Shown: piece after piece, positions 1-7,012 of the stretch
Numbering within the stretch: the first letter of the stretch is position 1
Layout: every line of letters starts with the position of its first letter
Virus record (IMG/VR): IMGVR_UViG_3300013132_005661
Span: 1 to 35,904 of that record
Reading direction: 5' to 3' (one strand)
DNA from: a virus
DNA length: 35,904 nt
The notes under the pieces: model-generated
Seen by the model: only the letters and a program-made list of their open reading frames with translations
What the model was told of the DNA's origin: nothing
Database searches by the model: none
Program-made: the position numbers and the translations under genes

Positions 1-548
1 ATAACTTTTCTATAATCCATAATATCATAATCAAAGCTGTTAACAATTTTTTGATCATTAATGTTAGATGAAGGATTAAAAGAAGACAACAAAGTAGCAT
101 TAAACGCAATAACAGAAAGATAATTTGTTTGAGTCAAGATTTGATTTTTAAAAATACCATCTGTATAGGTAGATGATAATGTAGTAGAAGATGAAAATGT
201 AGAAGCCGGTATTGTACTTTTGGCTACATAAACAGGGTTGTTAGGGCTATTTATTCTATTAAAGTTAGGTGATATGCTAAACAGTTCATCAAGTTTTAAC
301 CCCTTACCGTCCTTGTAAAGATCAGAATCAAACACAAGATATTCTTCTGTATAACCGGCAAACTTTGCAAACATTTCACAAGCAATAGCAATATTTTCAT
401 TTAGTTGATCTTGATGAATCTCCAAATTAATCATTGGAGCTCCTAAAGAGCGAGAAATTCTATTTCCTAATCTTGAAAAAGAATCAATTTTACTATTAAG
501 ATTCGTGCTTTGAAAAGCCGAAATAGGTGTTATAGCAGAGCAATCCAT
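1..548 (-). CDS. Putative virion structural protein, C-terminus cut off by window edge
   Basis: An open minus-strand frame starts at ATG 548 (Met-Asp-Cys-Ser-Ala) and runs off the left edge, giving about 182 residues with no stop. It begins 3 nt beyond the portal stop codon, so it is the next gene in the same transcript. The protein has a region with alternating acidic and hydrophobic residues near 50-90, then a Ser/Thr/Asn-rich stretch. Its place after the portal and its composition suggest a head/neck or structural role, but I recognise no catalytic motif and cannot name a family. The frame is too short to have been listed as complete because its 3' end is missing. Confidence 0.6.
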   Translation of the reverse strand, partial: MDCSAITPISAFQSTNLNSKIDSFSRLGNRISRSLGAPMINLEIHQDQLNENIAIACEMFAKFAGYTEEYLVFDSDLYKDGKGLKLDELFSISPNFNRINSPNNPVYVAKSTIPASTFSSSTTLSSTYTDGIFKNQILTQTNYLSVIAFNATLLSSFNPSSNINDQKIVNSFDYDIMDYRKV

Positions 549-551
549 TTA

Positions 552-2108
552 TTAAGCGGGCGTAGGCCCCCCTCCTGCACCCCCGGCGGGCGCCGGGGCT
601 CCTCCTCCAGGTCCCGGTGCCGCACCACCGGGCGCGGCTCCCCCGGCTTCTGGACCCGGTCCGGGTCCAAATTCAGGAGGTGCACCTCCAGGCGGTAATC
701 CGCTGGGCCCACCTAATCCGCCTCCACCTTCTTCAGGAGGGGCTCCACCGCCTGCTGCGGCTACTCCACCTTCTCTCCAGTCCGGGCCACCTTGGGAAAT
801 CTGATCTAATTCCCACAATAACTCTCTATCCTTACGTAAGAATTCTCTGTTAGCCATAATATCGGTTTCTGACCACCCTAGATATTTTTTCTGTGCATAT
901 GTTTTTGAAACTAAATCACTCTGTGTAATTGCATTAAAATTTTCAGCCTTTAATTGAAACTTTTGATTTTCTCTTAATTCATAGAAGTTAGTCGGTACAT
1001 TAAAATGTAGATCTAGGTGTGTTTCTTTTAATTCGTATTTTTCCCAAAGCTTCTTAAGCTTAAGATGGGTAACAAAACCATTTTTAAACCCAGCTGCAAA
1101 TGTCTGTTGTAAGCGAATAATAAACCGGGCAAACTTTAATTCTTCTCTTAATATATCTGCACCGTCTTTAAATGTATCTTCAGGGTTAATTCTGGTAACT
1201 GGTACTTTTAAAGCCTTATACAGCTTTTGAACAAAGTACATTAGATCGGTAAGTTCACCGAGATTTTGACCCCCGGGCAACGGGGTTACAGTAGTACCTT
1301 CACTGCCTGCACGTTTTGCAAACCAAAAACTATCTAACATGGATTGTGGGTTAAACTTCTGTACAGTTGCAGCTTGATCAGCATCAAACGTTTTCTTACT
1401 CCAGTACTGCTGCATTAATTTTCTAAGATAAGCTTCTGCTTTCGGAGGGGGCATATTACCCACATCTACATTAAACACTAAACGTTCCGGGGCTCGAACT
1501 AGGCGGTAAATGACAATCGAATCCTCAATTAAGCTTAACTGCCGATAGGCGCGACGAGCATTTTCAATAAATGGTAAGCGTACTGTTTTACTTTCATTCC
1601 ATATACCTGAATTGATATATGTAACTTGATTTACATCCATCGGTACAAATTCAGTTTTAACAATCTTTGTAGGATTCTTTAAATCAAATACAGGCTTTTT
1701 TAACAAATATCCTTTAAGCAGCATATTTTGAACATTACCAAAAATAGGATCGATTAAATCAGAAGTAATTTGAATTACACCAAGAACTCCTTCCTCAGGA
1801 AATTTTTTGTGAATAATATGTTCAAAATAAATCTCTGCATCTACAAGCATTTGACGGACATATTCCCACCCGTTATGCTCTAAATCAAAATAGCCGATAT
1901 ATTTTTGAAACTCTTTCTTAATATCCTGTTTAATGTCTTCGGATAAATTTACATCTTTAAATTTTAATTTTATAATTTCACCGTTATCATCCTTATTAAT
2001 AAATTCATCACATATTTCATCGAGGGCATTGGCTACTTCAGAGAAAGCAGCCATCACCCTGTAATCCATTAACCGGCGAGATTTATCCGGCTGTATGTTT
2101 GCATACAT
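552..2108 (-). CDS. 20: Portal vertex protein gp20, main body (N-terminus separated by a stop codon)
   Basis: This is the T4-type portal, the dodecamer at the head vertex through which DNA is packaged and to which the neck binds. Recognisable portal blocks are the DKSRRLMDYR segment near residue 8, YINSGIWNE, the IVIYRLVRAPER block, VDVGNMP, the LPGGQNLGE loop and REELKFARF. This frame, opened at an internal ATG, has 518 residues. The family has about 60-80 further N-terminal residues before the DKSRRLM block, and the matching sequence lies directly upstream in the same frame, beyond a TAA at 2172-2174. Residues 440-518 form a Gly/Pro/Ala/Glu-only tail encoded by strikingly GC-rich DNA. Without that tail the joined protein would be about 521 residues, close to T4 gp20 (524). 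Confidence 0.93.
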   Translation of the reverse strand: MYANIQPDKSRRLMDYRVMAAFSEVANALDEICDEFINKDDNGEIIKLKFKDVNLSEDIKQDIKKEFQKYIGYFDLEHNGWEYVRQMLVDAEIYFEHIIHKKFPEEGVLGVIQITSDLIDPIFGNVQNMLLKGYLLKKPVFDLKNPTKIVKTEFVPMDVNQVTYINSGIWNESKTVRLPFIENARRAYRQLSLIEDSIVIYRLVRAPERLVFNVDVGNMPPPKAEAYLRKLMQQYWSKKTFDADQAATVQKFNPQSMLDSFWFAKRAGSEGTTVTPLPGGQNLGELTDLMYFVQKLYKALKVPVTRINPEDTFKDGADILREELKFARFIIRLQQTFAAGFKNGFVTHLKLKKLWEKYELKETHLDLHFNVPTNFYELRENQKFQLKAENFNAITQSDLVSKTYAQKKYLGWSETDIMANREFLRKDRELLWELDQISQGGPDWREGGVAAAGGGAPPEEGGGGLGGPSGLPPGGAPPEFGPGPGPEAGGAAPGGAAPGPGGGAPAPAGGAGGGPTPA

Positions 2109-2171
2109 GAACTCGTGGTAATCTTTATTTTGTAAAACATTAGCAACAAGATCGTCGGTATATAAAACCGA

Positions 2172-2354
2172 TTATGAAACACTTTGACGGGCTAAAGCTT
2201 CGCTCTTTTTTGTACCTTTATCAAAAAATAAATTATATTTCGGATTTAAATCGTTAATTTTATCTGCAAGAGAAAGCTCTTTATAGGGAAGCTTATTAGA
2301 AATAAACTTCATTAAATCACGACCAAATGTGCTTTCTCTATTGGAATCAGCCAT
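2172..2354 (-). pseudogene. 20: Portal gp20 N-terminal segment, ended by in-frame TAA
   Basis: A 60-residue frame starts at ATG 2354 and stops at TAA 2172-2174. It is in the same frame as the portal body, and the 21 codons between the stop and ATG 2108 are open and protein-like (they contain TDDLVANVLQNKDYHEF). Its position, length and lack of other identity fit the missing N-terminal wing of the portal. A late-type -10 box (AATAAATA) sits 5 nt before ATG 2354, so transcription is likely to begin here and not at the internal ATG. It may be a sequencing error, a real nonsense mutation bypassed by internal initiation, or readthrough. A separate small protein is less likely. Confidence 0.65.
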
Positions 2355-2359
2355 AAGAT

Positions 2360-2367
2360 TATTTATT
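2360..2367 (-). promoter_or_regulatory. Late-type -10 box AATAAATA before the portal
   Basis: AATAAATA lies 5 nt from ATG 2354 on the minus strand. It matches the T4 late promoter core (TATAAATA) at seven of eight positions. The expected start of transcription falls on or next to the ATG. Confidence 0.5.
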
Positions 2368-2395
2368 AAAAGTATTCAAACTTAAAGGTATAACA

Positions 2396-3169
2396 TTAAG
2401 GGTTATATGAGTATATTACATCCGTAATCAGAGGGCTACCAGATATTCTAAACGACTCTGTCACGCCTATAGTGCTTGTACCCATCATCATTGTTGTTAC
2501 ATCGTCATACAAGGGTATAGTTCTTTCTGCATGAAAGTTTGTATCAATTACGAAAATATTACCCACCTCGTTTTGTTTTACTTGGAACATCCAACCTTTA
2601 ATAGTAAAAGAAGTATCTCCAATAATTTTGTATTTTTCAGATGCATTAATGTCTGTAGGATAACTTAGATTAATACTACCGCTCCAAAGTATTTCACTTC
2701 TAATTTCTTGAGTTTCACTTACTAAATCGGATGGAATTTTCCAAGAAATTATTATGTAAGGGTTATTATAAGGAACAAAATTAGAAATAATCTGATCCAT
2801 ATCAGATTGAAATTTAGAAAGTATGGACATATTAACTGTAATATTAACAGGAACCGGGCTAGCTAAATAATTGCTTTTAGTTAGTAAGTTTGGACTTGGA
2901 AAATAGAATCCCCCAAGTTTATTAAAAACTCGAGTTTCGTCACGGGTAATGTTATTAATACTAATTGAAACTACCGGAACCGTAATGTTTTGAGCTTTAT
3001 TGACTAAATCATACATTACTCTTTGCTTAGGAGCATATACATATCTTACTTGTAGTAAACTTTGAGCTACACGGTTTTTGTCATATCTTTTAATGACAAT
3101 ATCATCAAACGCAGCTACAAATTGCGTTATTAGGTCTTTTACTTCAAAATTAAAAGTGCGATTCTTCAC
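2396..3169 (-). CDS. 15: Tail sheath stabiliser / tail completion protein gp15-like
   Basis: This 257-residue protein resembles T4 gp15, the hexameric ring that caps the tail tube and sheath and joins the tail to the neck. Points in common are the early block ending in RYVYAPKQRVMYDL, the VNITVNMSILSKFQSDMDQI segment followed by an NP-Y-II pattern, and the late ITGW-like FTIKGWMFQV and TNFHAE blocks. The length matches T4 gp15 (272). It starts with GTG at 3169, 8 nt after the helicase stop, and the portal follows 41 nt downstream. Neighbouring another head-tail junction gene supports the call. Assignment is from remembered motifs only. Confidence 0.7.
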   Translation of the reverse strand: MKNRTFNFEVKDLITQFVAAFDDIVIKRYDKNRVAQSLLQVRYVYAPKQRVMYDLVNKAQNITVPVVSISINNITRDETRVFNKLGGFYFPSPNLLTKSNYLASPVPVNITVNMSILSKFQSDMDQIISNFVPYNNPYIIISWKIPSDLVSETQEIRSEILWSGSINLSYPTDINASEKYKIIGDTSFTIKGWMFQVKQNEVGNIFVIDTNFHAERTIPLYDDVTTMMMGTSTIGVTESFRISGSPLITDVIYSYNP

Positions 3170-3177
3170 CTAATTAT

Positions 3178-4809
3178 TTAACAAATTCTATCTATAAAAT
3201 ATTTCGGTAGTTTGTCTTTTACCCGTTTTAAAGTGTTAAATATATTTCCATCTAAAATATAAGTTATAGAGAAATCTTGCTTACTACGAGTAGCTCGACC
3301 GCAAGCTTGTACAAGCGCGTTTAGCATTTTATTTTCATACCAGTCTTTATCTAGATCGAATAGCTTCTTAATTCGTTTTGACGATAAAGGTGGAAATGGT
3401 AGCTTTACAATAACCTGAAAACGCGCTAAGTCATCTTTTAAATCAATGCCATAGGCAAGAGAAGGGCTTACTAAGATTGTAGGTAAATGGGATTCAAAAT
3501 GCTCTTTGAGAATCTCTTCATTATTAGTTAAATCATCTCGAAACAAAAACCGACAATTGTCTTTTAATTTACTTTTTAAAATTTCTGTTATTTCATTTGA
3601 ATGAGTATGAATAATACCTTTTTCATTTATATGATGATTAATAATAGATTTAATTTGATCACCAATTACAGGCAAAACATTTTTAATGTTTTTATAATTA
3701 AGTTTATTTTTAGATGTAACGTGAATAGGTGATTTTTGAGGGTCGAAATCACTATCTACCTCTACATATGTATAATCCTCTATACCTAAACCGCGTGCAA
3801 AATTTTTGTGATCAATAATTGTAGCGGACATGAGAAGAACATTATCTGCATAATCAAAAATATGCTTTGAAAGCTTATTAACTCTTAATGGTAAAAATGA
3901 AACTTTTTTAGCGTCGTGATCTACTATGTATTCGCTCTCTCTCCAGTTTGCATTTACTGTGAGTAAAGATCGGTGTATATTTTTTAAGTATAGTAATTTT
4001 ATTCTTTCCGGTTGTGATAGTGCACCTTCTTTTTTTGCAGCCTTAACAATAAGTGTATTGATCTTTTCGCTTAGTGTTAAGATTAAATCGTTAGTCCAGT
4101 TAAAAGCTCTTTCTCGGTTGTCTGTAATTAGTGGTTTGTAATCAATACTGTAATTTCTTAACTTTTCATAAATAATTTCTGCAGAAAAACGTTTAACTAA
4201 TTCGTCTTCTAATTCTGAAGCCTCGTCGCAAATAATAAAGTTTTTACGTTTTACGTGCCCCGGTAAACTTAAAAACATTTTATAATTTAAAACAGAAAAC
4301 TGAGATAACAAAGATTTGTTTCTTTGATTATAATAATTACAAAAGTTTTTTTCCCAACAATCATCTCTTAACTTAGGTAAGAAAACGCAAGGCGCGGTTT
4401 CTACATCAAATCGCGTATCTACGTTACAAGCATAGTTTGTTTTACCTTTTAGTAGATCTGTATCTGGAAAAAGTTTTAAATATTGATCTTGTAATGACTT
4501 TGTAATCGTTAGAGCAAATGCACCAAAGGGAGGTTCTGCTAAGCATTCTACTTCGTGATTATAATTACCAACATAATCTTGCTTATAAGCTTTGTAAGAA
4601 CGAATTAAATTAACAAATTCAGGTGAAGGCTTCTGACTCAGTCCCGATAGGGTCTTTGCAAGAAAGCTTTTACCTGAGCCTGTAGGGGCGCTACAGATGA
4701 CAAATTTTTTATTATTGTTAAAGGCTTTTTCGACTCCCTTAATCAACCGAACTTGTTGGGAGCTTGGATTATATTCTTTAGGAAAATGTCCAAGATATCT
4801 ACTTAACAC
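3178..4809 (-). CDS. XPD/DinG-like superfamily 2 DNA helicase with putative Fe-S cysteines
   Basis: This 543-residue SF2 helicase has Walker A APTGSGKS (41-48), a DEAS box (195-198), LLMSATI (motif III) and a late QACGRATRS (motif VI). Between motifs I and II are four cysteines, C128, C141, C151 and C157, where XPD/Rad3/DinG enzymes hold a 4Fe-4S cluster. This family unwinds DNA 5' to 3' and acts in repair, R-loop removal or replication restart. It starts with GTG at 4809. Its position between structural and small unknown genes gives no further clue. T4 itself has no XPD-type helicase (Dda, UvsW and gp41 belong to other families). Confidence 0.85.
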   Translation of the reverse strand: MLSRYLGHFPKEYNPSSQQVRLIKGVEKAFNNNKKFVICSAPTGSGKSFLAKTLSGLSQKPSPEFVNLIRSYKAYKQDYVGNYNHEVECLAEPPFGAFALTITKSLQDQYLKLFPDTDLLKGKTNYACNVDTRFDVETAPCVFLPKLRDDCWEKNFCNYYNQRNKSLLSQFSVLNYKMFLSLPGHVKRKNFIICDEASELEDELVKRFSAEIIYEKLRNYSIDYKPLITDNRERAFNWTNDLILTLSEKINTLIVKAAKKEGALSQPERIKLLYLKNIHRSLLTVNANWRESEYIVDHDAKKVSFLPLRVNKLSKHIFDYADNVLLMSATIIDHKNFARGLGIEDYTYVEVDSDFDPQKSPIHVTSKNKLNYKNIKNVLPVIGDQIKSIINHHINEKGIIHTHSNEITEILKSKLKDNCRFLFRDDLTNNEEILKEHFESHLPTILVSPSLAYGIDLKDDLARFQVIVKLPFPPLSSKRIKKLFDLDKDWYENKMLNALVQACGRATRSKQDFSITYILDGNIFNTLKRVKDKLPKYFIDRIC

Positions 4810-4838
4810 ACTATTATTATATGATCGAGTTATTAAAA

Positions 4839-5186
4839 TTATACAGAGACAATTGTAACTTTTCTATTAAACAGCTTAAATGGTTTTTTCGTTTTAATTC
4901 TATTAATTGTATCGCGAATGTTTTTATCTCCACGGCAAAACGTTTCAACTGTATAATCAAATACTATCTTCTCTTTAGTATGCTCTAAATTAAACGGGTA
5001 AGGAATTTCGTACAATATTTTTTTGTTATTTTTTGTTTCTGATATTAAAGTAAAAATACAGTAAAAGTCTTTGATACAAAAAAGAAGCAGTTTTCCTTCT
5101 TTTAACACTTTAGTGTCGAGTAAAAATCTAACTTTCTTTTGAAGAAAGTTGTTTACTTTTTTTTCTATTTCTTCTACAGATGTCAT
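4839..5186 (-). CDS. Hypothetical protein, 115 residues
   Basis: The frame starts at ATG 5186, whose ATGA overlaps the upstream stop (4 nt), so translation is probably coupled. The protein is Lys-rich and predicted mixed alpha/beta, with a charged helical N-terminus (MTSVEEIEKKVNNF) and alternating hydrophobic strands after it. I see no signal peptide, membrane segment or known motif. It shares a transcript with the GroES-like and gp62 genes. Function unknown. Confidence 0.65.
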   Translation of the reverse strand: MTSVEEIEKKVNNFLQKKVRFLLDTKVLKEGKLLLFCIKDFYCIFTLISETKNNKKILYEIPYPFNLEHTKEKIVFDYTVETFCRGDKNIRDTINRIKTKKPFKLFNRKVTIVSV

Positions 5187-5560
5187 GCGTTCATGAACTC
5201 TATTTTTTGTTTTTGTGACATGCCTGCTAAAACTTCGTTAAAATATTTCCAAAACTCTTTACCAGCAGGGATAAATGTAACTAATTCACACGCAGACATA
5301 TTTACACATCGATAATCTTGCATAAAAATATCCCATGTAATTAAAAGATTTTTTTCTGTAGGGTTAAAATGCGGGGCTCTTAATGCGGGTCTATAATTTA
5401 AAGCTAACCGACCTTCTGGGCTATTAAGAAGCTTTAAATTATTTGTACAGAGCATACGTCTTGTAGGGGGAGAGCCTAACTTAGGTCTTCTCCGGATAAA
5501 TTTTATCTCTCCCACATTACTTAGAAGAACGCTTTTTAATGTGGGAAGCGACACTTTCAT
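5183..5560 (-). CDS. Hypothetical protein, possibly SH3-barrel (DUF2693-like)
   Basis: This 125-residue protein has the pattern of small phage SH3-barrel proteins: an early basic strand (GEIKFIRRRP), then RRMLCTN, a central ITWDIFMQDYR-like strand pair and a Trp/Phe-rich end (FWKYFNEVL). It overlaps the GroES-like gene by 44 nt and the next gene by 4 nt (ATGA). DUF2693-like proteins in T4-like phages have a similar MPCTL...VWD...WRSF layout, but the similarity is loose. The function of such proteins is not known. Confidence 0.6.
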   Translation of the reverse strand: MKVSLPTLKSVLLSNVGEIKFIRRRPKLGSPPTRRMLCTNNLKLLNSPEGRLALNYRPALRAPHFNPTEKNLLITWDIFMQDYRCVNMSACELVTFIPAGKEFWKYFNEVLAGMSQKQKIEFMNA

Positions 5561-5963
5561 TATCTTTTCTTAACGAGCAAATACCAAAGATACGCTGCTC
5601 ATTTAAGAATACTCCTTTTTTTAATGTACCGTATCCATCAACATCAAGATTAGCAATCGGTATACCTAAATTATTAGGGAAACAAACGTAATCACCAATT
5701 TGTGTATATTTAATATTCGGGCCTGCTAAAACGACCTCACCAATTCTCCACGCCCGGGTATCGGTGTTTAATGGAACAACAATACCATTGCGAACTATAG
5801 ATGTACCGTCCTCTGTTTCATCTACAAATTTTACAAGTAAAATATCATCTAAAAGTTTCTTCAGGTTGTATCCTGTAAAAACACTATTAAAAGAATTTTT
5901 AGGTGTTTCCGATAAGTCAATAAGTGACTTTTTGACAGTTAATAAGTCTATGTTTGCGCTCAT
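5517..5963 (-). CDS. GroES-like co-chaperonin (gp31-type)
   Basis: This 148-residue protein carries a GroES fold pattern: DDILLVKFVDE (first strand), a loop at about 53-66 in the place of the GroEL-binding mobile loop, GEVVLAGPN (75-83) and GDYVCFPNNLG (90-100). In T4, gp31 replaces GroES on host GroEL so that the large capsid protein can fold; the same role is likely here. There are about 38 extra residues before the barrel. The start is ATG 5963, and an AATAAATA box lies 23 nt upstream, inside the end of the gp62-like gene. Confidence 0.75.
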   Translation of the reverse strand: MSANIDLLTVKKSLIDLSETPKNSFNSVFTGYNLKKLLDDILLVKFVDETEDGTSIVRNGIVVPLNTDTRAWRIGEVVLAGPNIKYTQIGDYVCFPNNLGIPIANLDVDGYGTLKKGVFLNEQRIFGICSLRKDNESVASHIKKRSSK

Positions 5964-5986
5964 TAAAATGACTTATGCAAGCGCTT

Positions 5987-5994
5987 TATTTATT
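5987..5994 (-). promoter_or_regulatory. Possible late -10 box before the GroES-like gene
   Basis: AATAAATA on the minus strand, 23 nt before ATG 5963, overlapping the last codons of the upstream gene. Unlike most boxes here it would give a leader of about 17 nt. A capsid-folding chaperonin is a sensible late or middle target. Confidence 0.35.
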
Positions 5995-6355
5995 CAATCA
6001 ATAGATATTCTTTTATTTCTCTTTTAGAAATTTCATGCTTTTTACTTAGTAACGAAACAAAATCTACTTCTTCTTTTTTATTCTTATCTTCTTTAATTTT
6101 CTTTATATAGTTAATATTTCTTTTAGACACTTTTGGTACCATTGTGACCAAGAAGTTATATAAATCTTGTTTGTTTTCAAAAACAGAAATATATTTAGCA
6201 AGCTTATTAATAACAATAGCGCACTCTGGCGAATACATACTGATCCATCGATTAACTAAAAAAGGGGAAAACAGCTTAGCATCATCGACAGACTGAAATG
6301 CTGTCTTTTTTTTACTAAACAAAATATCGTTTAAAAAATCAAAGATAGTATTCAA
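5990..6355 (-). CDS. 62: Clamp-loader small subunit gp62-like
   Basis: This 121-residue protein resembles the short gp62 of marine T4-like phages, which joins gp44 to load the sliding clamp gp45 on DNA. Shared features are the N-terminal FDFLNDI helix, the PFLVNRWISMYSP block (family pattern PFMVNR-SYFPD), DLYNFLVTMVPK and a basic stretch followed by a C-terminal helix that ends in ISKREIKEYL. It starts with TTG at 6355 and overlaps the upstream stop by 4 nt (TTGA). It is much shorter than T4 gp62 (187), as in cyanophages. gp44 and gp45 are not in this window, so this subunit is unlinked from its partners. Confidence 0.65.
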   Translation of the reverse strand: MNTIFDFLNDILFSKKKTAFQSVDDAKLFSPFLVNRWISMYSPECAIVINKLAKYISVFENKQDLYNFLVTMVPKVSKRNINYIKKIKEDKNKKEEVDFVSLLSKKHEISKREIKEYLLIE

Positions 6356-6939
6356 GCAATAACTTTGGTCGTAGCAATAAAAATATCGTCGTTAAGAGTA
6401 TAAAAAAGCTTAATTACATCTTTCATAAAGTCTATTGCTTGGGTATCATCTAAATTAGTAGAAAAAGCAAATGCAGGTGCCTTTTTTCCAGCTTTGATAT
6501 TAATACCGGTATGACCGAGAGCAACACCGTTTTTCACATATGTAATGCTAACACTACATTTACCGCTAGTTTGAGTGACACCGCCCTGGGTATGCTCTTT
6601 TTGAACTATCATATCATCCCCATCAACTGTGATAGGGGCCTTGAGATAATTTGTACTTAGAATGTTAGCTATTTGTGTATTAAACAACCTTTGCCACGCC
6701 ACTGCACCAAACGGATCCAGGTAAGGTATTTCCCATACAAAATTAATAGCATCATCACTGTAGATAAAATCATTATTCAAAACATCCTCGGTATCGATCA
6801 TACCTTCTGCCTCAACCTTCATAGGAGCGCGAAAAGCTACAATATTCCCTATCGGTAAGGTACGCTCTTTAAAAAATTTATAAGCAAAACGACCGTGTAT
6901 TAAGCTCCCGTCATAAACTTTTATATCTTCTGAAATCAT
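6352..6939 (-). CDS. DUF366-like protein
   Basis: This 195-residue protein matches what I recall of DUF366: an early IKVYDGSLIHGRFAYK, then IVAFRAP, an ED-DFIYSDDAINFVWE block, QRLFNTQI, a short GDDM strand and a late SVSI/GHTGINI pair. No biochemical role is established for this family. A good Shine-Dalgarno-like GGGAG precedes ATG 6939 and lies inside the preceding 23-codon gene. It is the link between the glycan cassette and the gp62/GroES block, probably on one transcript. Confidence 0.7.
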   Translation of the reverse strand: MISEDIKVYDGSLIHGRFAYKFFKERTLPIGNIVAFRAPMKVEAEGMIDTEDVLNNDFIYSDDAINFVWEIPYLDPFGAVAWQRLFNTQIANILSTNYLKAPITVDGDDMIVQKEHTQGGVTQTSGKCSVSITYVKNGVALGHTGINIKAGKKAPAFAFSTNLDDTQAIDFMKDVIKLFYTLNDDIFIATTKVIA

Positions 6940-6940
6940 A

Positions 6941-7012
6941 TTAATTCTCTCCCATTATTTTAACAAGATAAACTAAAACTGCAATACAAAAAATAAGTTC
7001 TATTAAAGTCAT
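6941..7012 (-). CDS. Single-span membrane micropeptide, 23 residues
   Basis: ATG 7012 overlaps the epimerase stop as ATGA, and the frame ends at TAA 6941, 1 nt before the next gene. The product is MTLIELIFCIAVLVYLVKIM plus Gly-Glu-Asn: a glutamate near the start, one uninterrupted hydrophobic helix (residues 3-17) and a lysine-bearing tail, as in a single-span membrane peptide. The exact fit between two genes, the 4-nt stop/start overlap and the next gene's ribosome site lying inside it all argue for a real gene. Function unknown; a membrane anchor or a regulator of envelope glycan enzymes is conceivable. Confidence 0.55.
   Translation of the reverse strand: MTLIELIFCIAVLVYLVKIMGEN

Noticed and set aside
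510-853. Two plus-strand frames and a minus frame (530-712) across the GC-rich portal tail
   Set aside because: They are shadows of the Gly/Pro-rich portal codons; GC-rich sequence lacks stop codons by composition. Products are Arg/Pro/Ser-rich without a protein-like pattern.
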